DNA of 64,000 nucleotides from Protula sp. h YS-2021 (Eukaryota > Annelida > Polychaeta > Sabellida > Serpulidae): contig OX457034.1 of assembly GCA_949752745.1 (NCBI GenBank), forward strand, positions 8,606,593 through 8,670,592, in the 5' to 3' direction. Of this stretch, positions 56,494 to 63,860 are shown one piece after another. The translations under genes were made by a program, and so were the position numbers. Positions within the stretch are counted from its first letter, which is position 1. Each line of letters begins with the position of its first letter. The notes under the pieces are model-generated. The model searched no databases. It worked only from the letters and a program-made list of their open reading frames with translations, and was not told where the DNA came from.

Positions 56494-57593
56494 TTTCGAA
56501 TATCTGTTTCTTTCACCCAACTGTTAAACTTCTTTGGCCAACCTAACCACTTCACAAATAATTCTTTAACACCTCGTCTTTTTCGTGTTTTCAAAACCTT
56601 TTCAATTCTGTAGACTGATTCAATATCTTTTGTCACTTTCTGCAGTTCTTCTTCATAAAAATGTCCGTCAATATCTTCATCCAAAAAGTCTTTCACACGA
56701 TACAAGTGTATTCCTTGCTTCTTACAACGATGTGTGATAATGAACACTTCTTGCGTCCACTTTATATGATAATCCCGTTGAAATACATATTTCATGTGAG
56801 AAATGCGAACCTGATCACCAATTTTAAATTTGTAGGGTTTTTTCTTCTTCTTTGGTTTTAATTTCAATTTGTCTACATACATATACTTCCACACTTTCGA
56901 TTCTATGTCTTTACGAATATCTGCAGGAGCATACTTATTAGGGAGGGAGCCATGAGGTCTATGGTTATAATTATACACTAAGTCTGGAAGGATGTCCATA
57001 TATCGATACGTTTGATTATGAAGGAAATATCGATACATCATTCCCTTTAGAGTACGAATGACTCTCTCAGCAAAGTTGGCTTTGGTTTCATTCTTTGTCG
57101 TATAGGCATGTATTCCCTCCTTCTTCAAAAATGCTTTTACCCATCTGTTTTTAAATTCAGTTCCTTTATCTGACCTTAGAGTTCGTGGCCTTCGTTGTGT
57201 TTCATGAAAAATCTTTTGAAAGGCTTCTATGACGCTGGTATGTGATTTATTAGGCATTGGCTGCACCCACAAATATTTGGAAAACACATCAATGACAACT
57301 AATAAAAAGTGGGTGTCATCATTATAGGAAGCTATGTTTCCCATGTCAGCTAAATCAATATCCCACATGTCATCAATTCCACGTGTAATGACACGTTGCC
57401 TTTTAAACCTGTATTTTACAGGTTGTAGTAAACTGAAGGCATCTTGATCCTGTAACCATTTCTTCACTTGTGAATGAGTGACTGGTTGATCATGTTTTTT
57501 TAATATGTGATATAGTTTGTAAGGACCAGCAAATGCCCCGGGTTGACCAGGTTTAAAGTAAATATTGGTTAAGTAGTCTTTCCACGTCGACAT
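56490..57593 (-). CDS. int: Retroviral-type integrase with C-terminal chromodomain
   Basis: 367 residues. DDE core: Asp80 (WDIDLADM), Asp142 (RSDKGTEF) and Glu177 (NFAERVIR), with 34 residues between the last two. Residues 1-60 are the N-terminal helix region (WLQDQDAFSLL). Residues about 325-367 are a chromodomain (YRIEKVLK...LFVKWLGWP), which in Polintons and chromoviruses may steer insertion to histone marks. It catalyses joining of element ends to host DNA. The upstream region has AT-rich tandem repeats (57600-57725) that may hold its promoter. Confidence 0.97.
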   Translation of the reverse strand: MSTWKDYLTNIYFKPGQPGAFAGPYKLYHILKKHDQPVTHSQVKKWLQDQDAFSLLQPVKYRFKRQRVITRGIDDMWDIDLADMGNIASYNDDTHFLLVVIDVFSKYLWVQPMPNKSHTSVIEAFQKIFHETQRRPRTLRSDKGTEFKNRWVKAFLKKEGIHAYTTKNETKANFAERVIRTLKGMMYRYFLHNQTYRYMDILPDLVYNYNHRPHGSLPNKYAPADIRKDIESKVWKYMYVDKLKLKPKKKKKPYKFKIGDQVRISHMKYVFQRDYHIKWTQEVFIITHRCKKQGIHLYRVKDFLDEDIDGHFYEEELQKVTKDIESVYRIEKVLKTRKRRGVKELFVKWLGWPKKFNSWVKETDIRK

Positions 57594-57599
57594 GTTAAC

Positions 57600-57722
57600 A
57601 CTAAATGATCAACACTTGTTAACATATCTTGCATTTTATTTTATCAACATATCTTGCATTTTATCAACACATCTTAAATTTTATTAACATATCTTAAATT
57701 TTATAAAAGCTCAATCAACATA
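57600..57722. repeat. AT-rich 20-24-bp tandem repeat before integrase
   Basis: About five units of TCAACATATCTTGCATTTTA / TTAACATATCTTAAATTTTA. TTTTATAAAA lies at about 57701-57710 and could serve as a TATA box for the integrase-side transcript. Confidence 0.75.
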
Positions 57723-57724
57723 TC

Positions 57725-58057
57725 TTACAAATCAAGTATTGATACAATGGTGTGAATAATTGGAGTCCATTGATCTTCAATGAACATTAACCAACAACTT
57801 AATTCATCAAATGTGATAGCATCTACACCATATTTTTCACAGCGTTGATTTGCATTATCTAACACTTTATCTAAATGAATGTAATATTTAGCTTCATTCC
57901 AATATGTATAGACACATGCAGAATGACAGGTATGTTCTGAACACTCTTCATTTTGACAAGCAGGACATACTAAACATGCAAACTTTTTTACAGCTAATAA
58001 CATTTCTTCACAATATGTCTTTTGCACAATATATTGTCTCAATGTAATGTCTGTCAT
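57725..58057 (-). CDS. Cys-cluster protein, conserved in Polintons, function unknown
   Basis: 110 residues from ATG 58057. It contains TLRQYIVQKTYCEEMLLAVKK, then CLVCPAC-x4-C-x3-TCHSAC, probably a zinc site, and an all-helical C-terminus ending ISTL-like ILDL. The YCEEML...CPxC pattern recurs, as far as I recall, in animal Polintons. The start at 58057 is preferred over the ATG at 58081 because it makes a TAATG overlap with the upstream ORF. Confidence 0.65.
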   Translation of the reverse strand: MTDITLRQYIVQKTYCEEMLLAVKKFACLVCPACQNEECSEHTCHSACVYTYWNEAKYYIHLDKVLDNANQRCEKYGVDAITFDELSCWLMFIEDQWTPIIHTIVSILDL

Positions 58058-58344
58058 TATACTGCAATGTAGATTAACCACTCTCTCACTTCATCAAACA
58101 GTCTTGGATCAAATCGAGCGAAGTGATATGCTGCTTCCACATCCAACTCCTCAGCTCCGTCAATGTTTGAAAACATACACTCTTTGATGAAATCCTCACG
58201 TAAGTTTGGTACACTTAACGTGGAATGCGCAAGTTCCCAATAAATGTCAAAGTGTTGCAGTTGTTGTTGAATAGATCCAAAACGCGCCAGTTCACTTATC
58301 ATGTAGTCCACATACTTGTCCTTGAAACACGTTTCTACATCCAT
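58057..58344 (-). CDS. Small helical protein, unknown function
   Basis: 95 residues, acidic and predicted mostly helical (FGSIQQQLQHFDIYWELAH, ELDVEAAYHFARFDPRL). No motif recognised. Its TAA shares bases with the ATG of the Cys-cluster gene (TAATG), suggesting coupled expression. A weak TTATATGG lies about 15 nt upstream of its ATG, too close for a TATA box. Confidence 0.55.
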   Translation of the reverse strand: MDVETCFKDKYVDYMISELARFGSIQQQLQHFDIYWELAHSTLSVPNLREDFIKECMFSNIDGAEELDVEAAYHFARFDPRLFDEVREWLIYIAV

Positions 58345-58408
58345 CTTTCACATATCCATATAACACGTCTGCACACTGTGACGGTTGGCAAACAAATGAC
58401 TCTCAGTC

Positions 58409-59029
58409 TTACTCCGCAGAAACAGTTAGTAAGCCACACTTGTTGCAGAAGTTGTCTGGTTCACACAACTTGCAATTGTACTTGTGGCAGTGACAATCAT
58501 AATCCTCAGCATATCCGTAAGCACCACAATATTCACAGGTAAGTCCAAGTTGATTTTGCACATCCATATTCTCCAATTGAATTTCAGCCAGTCTTTTCTT
58601 GGATAGCTTCGACACTTTCATCCGATTGTCCTTTTGCAGCTTAACAGGAGTTTTCTTACCATGACATTCCGTACATGGCAATAAGGTTGAGTTAATGTTA
58701 TCCATCTCCTGAAGCAATGTCTCCCATTCACCATCATTCATGTTGATGTAACGCGTATATTCTTTCCCTTCAAGCAAGAATGTTTGCACAAAACTCACAT
58801 AGCGCATATCCAAGTATGAAATGACTTCAAGCCATTTCGTTTGCGTTAAGTACAGTTTGAAGCCAATGTCACGTAATCTTGGTAAGTTCAGACACACAAT
58901 CTTCCACAAGGATGGTGATAAAGCAAGCCATCTCTCTCCACGTTTGATTCGAAGAAATAATCCAAATTGTCCATGCTCCACAGTAATTGTTAAGTTTGCA
59001 CTAATTTTAAAGCTGCTTGTCTTCTCCAT
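58409..59029 (-). CDS. Double PC4-like domain fused to zinc-ribbon cysteines
   Basis: 206 residues from ATG 59029. The upstream in-frame GTG at 59062 is rejected since TATAAAAGG lies at 59077-59069. Residues about 12-47 (ITVEHGQFGLFLRIKRGERWLALSPSLWKIV, quoted in parts: strands FGLFLRIKRG, then WLALSPSLW) and about 58-110 (strands, then RYINMNDGEWETLL) each end like a PC4 unit. Residues 119-198 carry CTEC, CEYC, CHCH, CKLC and CNKC, probably two zinc sites. This would be a fifth relative of the plus-strand PC4-like ORFs. The role is perhaps ssDNA binding or transcription (inference). Confidence 0.6.
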   Translation of the reverse strand: MEKTSSFKISANLTITVEHGQFGLFLRIKRGERWLALSPSLWKIVCLNLPRLRDIGFKLYLTQTKWLEVISYLDMRYVSFVQTFLLEGKEYTRYINMNDGEWETLLQEMDNINSTLLPCTECHGKKTPVKLQKDNRMKVSKLSKKRLAEIQLENMDVQNQLGLTCEYCGAYGYAEDYDCHCHKYNCKLCEPDNFCNKCGLLTVSAE

Positions 59030-59068
59030 GGCTGCGCGTCGAATGATGACTGCACTTGACACCTCACT

Positions 59069-59077
59069 CCTTTTATA
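59069..59077 (-). promoter_or_regulatory. TATA box of PC4-like/zinc gene
   Basis: TATAAAAGG on minus, 39 nt upstream of the ATG at 59029. Confidence 0.7.
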
Positions 59078-59083
59078 TGGACA

Positions 59084-60157
59084 TTACATGTATGTTTTCA
59101 TAAGATGTTTGCTAAATCGCGGAGTGATCTCGTTGAAACCATCCAGAAAGGCTGTTGGTAAACCGTCTGTTAGAGATTGTCTCATGACGATCACTAAAAA
59201 ATCTCCTCGTTTGCGACTTCCAATTATCCATTGGAAGAGCATTGACATGGTGAAATATCCTTTTTCATAGAGGTAGGCCATCATCTCGTACACCTTAATA
59301 CGTTCTTCAAGGTACTTGAAGCCATGTAGCATGACCTTTGCATATTTGGAATCGCGATCCTCATCAACACACTTTGGCGCCGGTAGACATAATGTCTTAA
59401 AAAGTTCCTCATGAAGACTTCTAATAAGTTGAACGAAACGTCGGGTCATGGCTTCGGAGAACTGTGGCTCTGACGCGGGAACATGCTCTATGTTTCCTTC
59501 TAGCATGTAGATAAGCTGAATGACAGTGTTCACTTCTTCCGTTAGGTATATGTATGTGTGTTGGTCGAAAAAGCCTTCTTCACATAAGCACCATAAAATG
59601 TTACAATCTATCAGAGGAATCACTGCTTGAAAGTTTCGTTTCAACAGCGTGACGTCTTCTTCAGTAACAGGAATACTTTTGCTCAATTCGAATTTAGATT
59701 TGAGCTGCTTTTCATCGTCGTCGCTGTCGTCATTGTCGTCATTGTCGTCATTGTCGCCATTGTCGTCATCGTCGTCGTCACCGTCGTCATCGCTTGACAT
59801 GACCACTTCTTCCTCCTCAAGATGCTCTAGATGAGCCTGTAACTTTGTACTAAGTGGTTTGGCGCTACCATTTACAAGCGCATTGGCAACCCAGAACGGG
59901 TAGTCAGATCCCTCGGGATCGGGCATTGCTTGCTGTACTGGCTGTACTTCTTCAGGCCTAGTTTGCTGTACTGTAGACACGGCTGACGGAGCCCCTAATG
60001 CTTCCTCCAAGGCTTTTTCAGCTTCTTTTAGTGTACTTAGGAAGGCAGCAGTCTCCTCTGCAGTTAAAACTGCATCTGTAAAAGCCATTGTTTCATTGCT
60101 GAACAGGCTATCAATTTCCATGTTGCTAGCCGTTGTTGCGTTTCGAGACGTCTCCAT
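59084..60157 (-). CDS. Acidic protein with two CARD/death-fold-like helical domains
   Basis: 357 residues from ATG 60157, with TATAAAAAG 42 nt upstream. Residues 1-110: low-complexity, Ala/Glu-rich. Residues 113-150: an Asp/Glu/Ser run encoded by GTCATC repeats. Residues about 167-255: LLKRNFQAVIPLID, ILWCLCEEGFFD and VNTVIQLIYML helices. Residues about 272-343: LHGFKYLEERIKVYEMMAYL, YEKGYFT, then RGDFLVIVM and AFLDGF. The order Leu-rich helix, (Y/C)L(Y/C)E(K/E)Gxx(T/D), R-x-x-LL-type helix, AFxxF resembles CARD domains of apoptosis and inflammasome adaptors. The resemblance was judged by eye. It could modulate host cell death or innate signalling. Divergent from the zinc-finger gene at 60445. 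Confidence 0.6.
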   Translation of the reverse strand: METSRNATTASNMEIDSLFSNETMAFTDAVLTAEETAAFLSTLKEAEKALEEALGAPSAVSTVQQTRPEEVQPVQQAMPDPEGSDYPFWVANALVNGSAKPLSTKLQAHLEHLEEEEVVMSSDDDGDDDDDDNGDNDDNDDNDDSDDDEKQLKSKFELSKSIPVTEEDVTLLKRNFQAVIPLIDCNILWCLCEEGFFDQHTYIYLTEEVNTVIQLIYMLEGNIEHVPASEPQFSEAMTRRFVQLIRSLHEELFKTLCLPAPKCVDEDRDSKYAKVMLHGFKYLEERIKVYEMMAYLYEKGYFTMSMLFQWIIGSRKRGDFLVIVMRQSLTDGLPTAFLDGFNEITPRFSKHLMKTYM

Positions 60158-60199
60158 GATGGTTTGGCAATACAATGATTAGAGTGGTGTCGACCCGAC

Positions 60200-60208
60200 C
60201 TTTTTATA
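60200..60208 (-). promoter_or_regulatory. TATA box of CARD-like gene
   Basis: TATAAAAAG on minus, 42 nt upstream of ATG 60157. The TTG at 60175 upstream in frame is not the start. Confidence 0.7.
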
Positions 60209-60245
60209 CTACTGACGGTGAGCCGTGAGCCAGCGGCGTAAAAAG

Positions 60246-60372
60246 TAGCCGGGAGGGGGGGGGGCTCACTAGGTAGCTGGGCCGGGGGGGGGGGCTCACT
60301 AGGTAGCTGGGCCGGGGGGGGTCCCTACTATATACCGTCTGCTTCTGCCTCGGGGGGGGGGTGGGGGGTCGG
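60246..60372. repeat. G-run minisatellite in the divergent CARD-like/zinc-finger promoter
   Basis: G8-G12 runs separated by CTCACTAGGTAGCTGGGCC, two full units plus a diverged third. The G-rich strand is sense for the outermost right gene, mirroring 45455-45645 on the left. TATATA at about 60332-60337 may be that gene's TATA box. Confidence 0.8.
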
Positions 60373-60419
60373 TCAGTTTGCTTTGCAGTCTGTGTGCAGT
60401 CAGTCTGCTTTGAACCTTT

Positions 60420-60701
60420 GAAGCGAACACATCGAAATTGAATCATGCAGTACAAGGACGAGTTTTTTTCTGATGAGCTTCGAGGTCGCTACTTTCTATC
60501 AGCGAGGGATGTCAACTTCTGGGAGGAGATATTTATAGAATATCAAATTTTTCTGTTTCGGAAGCGAGCACATCGAAATTCAACCATGTTGTATAAGGAC
60601 GAGTTTTTTTCGGATGAGCTTCGGGGCCGCTACTTCCTATCACCGAAGGATATCAACTTCTGGGAGGAGATTTACATTGAATATCAAACTTTTCTGTTTC
60701 G
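60420..60701 (+). repeat. 141-bp tandem duplication spanning 5'UTR and first codons
   Basis: GAAGCGAACACATCGAAATT at 60420 recurs as GAAGCGAGCACATCGAAATT at 60561, and ATG 60445 corresponds to ATG 60586. The second copy's former leader now encodes KRAHRNST between the modules. Confidence 0.9.
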
Positions 60702-61509
60702 AAAGTGGAGAAATTTCCTTGCGAACAGACCGGAGGAACGGTTCAACCTGTTTGGCAGGGCGGCGGAGGAGAGCCATAAGCGACTACGCCATCGTTCGCC
60801 GCCCAGGGACCCGTCGCCCTGCCAGGAAGTGACCAAAGTGACCAGAGTGACCAGAGTGACCGCGGCAACGATGACAGAGACTCTTCCAGCCAGAGTGATC
60901 GCAGCAACGATGACAGAGACTCCTCCTGCCAGAGCAACTCCTGTCAAAGTCGCTGCGTCAACGATGACGACCCCGTTGAAAGTGAATCAAAAGGAAGCTG
61001 ATGTGACTGTCCGGAAGGTGCTGGCGGCACCAAGCGCAACCGTTACAAGACCGGACAGTCCGCCACCGGCTCCTGACGATGAGCTTACAATCGCTGTCGC
61101 CAGTATTTCGGATACAGTCAGCTTCATACAGTCACCTTCAAACACTGACCGCAACAACGAACCTGCTCAGGTGAAACTGGAGAATGTCTCTAGAAAAGAG
61201 TCAGATTTCCAGGAGGTCATGCAAATCTTGGGCACTTTGGATAATGTTAAATATTGTGAATTCTGCCATTTTGGCTTTCCGGTAGAATATTCAATGAGAT
61301 TGCATGAGCAGCAATGCCCGGAGGCTTTGAAGTCCGAATATTATTTTTGTAGTGTCCAGGGCAAAGGATTCACCTCGAGCAGGGTCGCGGTTGTGGCACA
61401 TAAGCGGAAGTGTGGCTGTGGCGAGGTTGGTGGCGGCAGCGGTGCCAGCGGTGGCGTCAGCGGCGGCGCCAGTGGCGGCGACAGGAGAACCGATGGCGGG
61501 AGGCAGTGA
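60445..61509 (+). CDS. Zinc-finger protein with duplicated N-terminal module
   Basis: 354 residues. Residues 1-47 and 48-94 are tandem copies (YKDEFFSDELRGRYFLS...FWEEI), followed by a Thr/Ala/Pro-rich linker of short VTRVTAATMTETPPAR-type repeats. A C2HC finger (CEFC-x12-H-x3-C) near residues 272-292 resembles those in polB. The C-terminus is Gly/Ser-rich. Function unknown, possibly a DNA-binding regulator. The duplication is 141 bp and includes 5'-UTR bases before the ATG. It is the outermost right gene, outward-facing, ending before a histone-like stem-loop. Confidence 0.7.
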   Translation: MQYKDEFFSDELRGRYFLSARDVNFWEEIFIEYQIFLFRKRAHRNSTMLYKDEFFSDELRGRYFLSPKDINFWEEIYIEYQTFLFRKWRNFLANRPEERFNLFGRAAEESHKRLRHRSPPRDPSPCQEVTKVTRVTRVTAATMTETLPARVIAATMTETPPARATPVKVAASTMTTPLKVNQKEADVTVRKVLAAPSATVTRPDSPPPAPDDELTIAVASISDTVSFIQSPSNTDRNNEPAQVKLENVSRKESDFQEVMQILGTLDNVKYCEFCHFGFPVEYSMRLHEQQCPEALKSEYYFCSVQGKGFTSSRVAVVAHKRKCGCGEVGGGSGASGGVSGGASGGDRRTDGGRQ

Positions 61510-61571
61510 CAGCGGCAGGAGAACTGATGACAAGAGGCAGTGACCAGGACCAGACTACGGAAATCCCTCCA

Positions 61572-61591
61572 GGGCTGCTTTTTAGCGGCCC
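61572..61591 (+). terminator. Histone-like 3' stem-loop after zinc-finger gene
   Basis: GGGCTGCTTTTTAGCGGCCC folds as an 8-bp stem (one G-U pair) with a UUUU loop, 62 nt after the stop codon. TCCCATTATTAC (12 nt) and GAAATGAAACGC follow, the same arrangement as at 44777 and 46097. Further on, ATGAGAGTGTGGGAAATGCT and an A-run match the left end in inverted orientation. Confidence 0.6.
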
Positions 61592-61739
61592 TCCCATTAT
61601 TACGAAATGAAACGCTTCATCAGACAATCTTAGTATGAATGAGAGTGTGGGAAATGCTAAAAAAAAAAAAGAGGACTATAAATCATTGATTTATAGCTCC
61701 ATCTGTCCGTCTGACCGTCTGAAAAAGCTAAACAAATTG

Positions 61740-62070
61740 CTGCCTGGGTTAAAAAATACCCTAGCATGAGAAATGAAACGCTAAATCTGTCCGTCTGCCC
61801 GTCTGAGAAAGCAAAACAAATTGCTGTCTGGGTTAAAAATACCCTGGCATGAGAAATGAAACGCTAAATCTGTCCGTCTGACCGTTTGAGAAAGCAAAAA
61901 GAATTTGCTCTCTGGGTTAAAAATACCCTGGCTTGAGAAATCGAACGCTAAATCTGTCTGTCTGACCGTCTGCTGTGTTATGTGTGTGAAGAGAGAGAGA
62001 GAGAAATAAGCCACTGTCTGGGTTTAAAAAAAAAAAATACCCAGGCTTGAGAAATATAACGCTGAATCAG
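61740..62070. repeat. Four-unit array of stem plus GAAATGAAACGC-like box
   Basis: Units of about 81-114 bp, each with CTGGGTTAAAAATACCC (small hairpin), then GAGAAATGAAACGCTAAATC and CTGTCCGTCTG. They look like degenerate copies of the gene 3'-end module at 61572. Confidence 0.8.
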
Positions 62071-62099
62071 TTGTGGCTATTTCTATATGTGTAGAGAGA

Positions 62100-62475
62100 G
62101 AGAGGGATAAAAAAACCAAAAAAAACCCGACTGTCTGGGTGTCCGTGTGTCTGGGTGTCCGTGTCTGGGTGTCCGTGTGTCTGGGCGTCCGTTGGTTTGG
62201 TTGTCATAGGTGTTAGAATAGTGAGAAAGCTTTAAAGAAAGGATTGTTGCTTGTATATGGCCACAATGCATGGAGACACCTCTCTTCCTTAAGGAAAAAG
62301 AGTGCTCATTTTTAATTGCTGCTACGGCAATCCATTAGTGATGGTGTGTGTGCTTGGAGAACGAGAAAAGCCCTAAAAAACAGTTGCTGCCGTGATTTGG
62401 TGTGTGTGGAAAGAGAGAGGGATAAAAATTAAAAAAAAACGTATGTATGTGTGTCTATGTGTGTCTATGTGTGTC

Positions 62476-62529
<54 letters not shown>

Positions 62530-63600
62530 CGGTTTTCGTAGCCGCAATGCATGGAGAGTTCTCCCCCTTAAGGAGGCAATGGCTGCTCACTTTTAATTGC
62601 TGCTACGACAAGCCATTAGTGATGGGATATGCGTGTAAAAGCCCTAAAAACACTTGTTTCCGTGGTTTGGTTTGATGTGGGTGAAGAGGGATGAAAACTA
62701 AAAAAAAAACAAAAAAAAGGACTGTCTGGGTGTCCGTGTGTCTGGGTGTCCGTGTCTGGGTGTCCGTGTGTCTGGGTGTCCGTTGGTTTGGTTGCCATAG
62801 GTGTTAAAAGAGTAAGAAAGCTTTAAAGAAAGGATTGTTGCTTGTAAATGGCCGCAATGCATGGAGACACCTCTCTTCCTTAAGGAAAAAGAGTGCTCAT
62901 TTTTAATTACTGCTACGGCAATCCATTAGTGAACGTGTGTGTGCTGGAAGAACGGTAAAAGCCCTAAAAACACTTGTTTCCGTGGTTTGGTTTGATGTGG
63001 GTGAAGAGGGATAAAAACTAAAAAAAAAAAACAAAAAAAAAGGACTGTCTGGGTGTCCGTGTGTCTGGGTGTCCGTGTCTGGGTGTCCGTGTGTCTGGGT
63101 GTCCGTTGGTTTGGTTGCCATAGGTGTTAAAAGAGTAAGAAAGCTTTAAAGAAAGGATTGTTGCTTGTAAATGGCCGCAATGCATGGAGACACCTCTCTT
63201 CCTTAAGGAAAAAGGGTGCTCATTTTTAATTACTGCTACGGCAATCCATTAGTGAACGTGTGTGTGCTGGAAGAACGGTAAAAGCCCTAAAAACACTTGT
63301 TTCCGTGGTTTGGTTTGATGTGGGTGAAGAGGGATAAAAACTAAAAAAAAAACAAAAAAAAGGACTGTCTGGGTGTCCGTGTGTCTGGGTGTCCGTGTCT
63401 GGGTGTCCGTGTGTCTGGGTGTCCGTTGGTTTGGTTGTCATAGGTGTTAGAATAGTGAGAAAGCTTTAAAGAAAGGATTGTTGCTTGTATATGGTCGCAA
63501 TGCATGGAGACCTCTCTGTGGTTAAAACACAGCATCCCTTAAGGAAAAGAGTGCTCATTTACTAATTGTTGCTGCAATGGCTTGGTTAGAGAGCGAGAAA
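62100..63600. repeat. ~320-bp tandem repeat, five units
   Basis: AATGCATGGAGACACCTCTC recurs (with variation) at about 62267, 62548, 62854, 63176 and 63498. Each unit has GTGTCCGTGTCTGGGTGTCC subrepeats, GTTAGAATAGTGAGAAAGC or similar, TTCCTTAAGGAA (palindrome) and CTGCTACGGCAATCCATTAG. One unit has a (GT)n expansion at 62478-62522. ORFs in it are repeat artefacts. It may be the element's right terminal region. Confidence 0.9.
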
Positions 63601-63860
63601 AGGGCTCATGGGCCAGTGAGCCGGGGGGGGGGGGCTCATGGGCCGGTGAGCCGGGGGGGGGGGGTCTGTCGACTAGCTCACCCATATAGATACAGTGTAT
63701 GCTGAAAGATTGCTGGGCCGGGGGGGGGGGGGGCTCATGGGTTGGTGAGCCGGGGGGGGGCCTACCAACCTGATGTTTGGCAGGCCCCGGGGGGCTTGCC
63801 AAGCTGGTGATGGCAGGCCCCGGGGGGCCTGTCGACCTACTGTACGGCTGGCCCCGGATT
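63600..63860. repeat. G-run repeats at right flank
   Basis: G10-G13 runs separated by CTCATGGGCCGGTGAGCC, then GCAGGCCCCGGGGGGC-type units. Same style as 60246-60372. No gene. Confidence 0.8.

Larger units (their letters stand above)
44697..63600. mobile_element. Polinton/Maverick (adintovirus-like) integrated element
   Basis: About 19 kb with the core Polinton gene set: protein-primed polB, retroviral-type integrase, FtsK/HerA-type packaging ATPase, adenovirus-type protease, double-jelly-roll major capsid (frameshifted) and penton-like minor capsid. Accessory genes lie around these. Plus-strand replication genes converge on minus-strand virion genes at about 51.7 kb. I could not fix the exact ends. 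Only about 90 bp (44697-44792 versus 61572-61662) is shared as an inverted repeat, and long arrays continue on the right to at least 63.6 kb. The 6-bp target duplication was not found. Confidence 0.9.

Noticed and set aside
59649..59834. Ser-rich plus-strand ORF
   Set aside because: Antisense shadow of the Asp-rich linker of the CARD-like gene.
62083..63535. Recurrent small minus-strand ORFs (KPTDTQTHGHPDT)
   Set aside because: They are translations of the GTGTCCGTGTCTGGG subrepeats in the 320-bp array.
44697..63600. Classic long perfect terminal inverted repeats of the Polinton
   Set aside because: Only about 90 bp matches in inverted orientation and it lies beside genes, so I do not call these the true termini.
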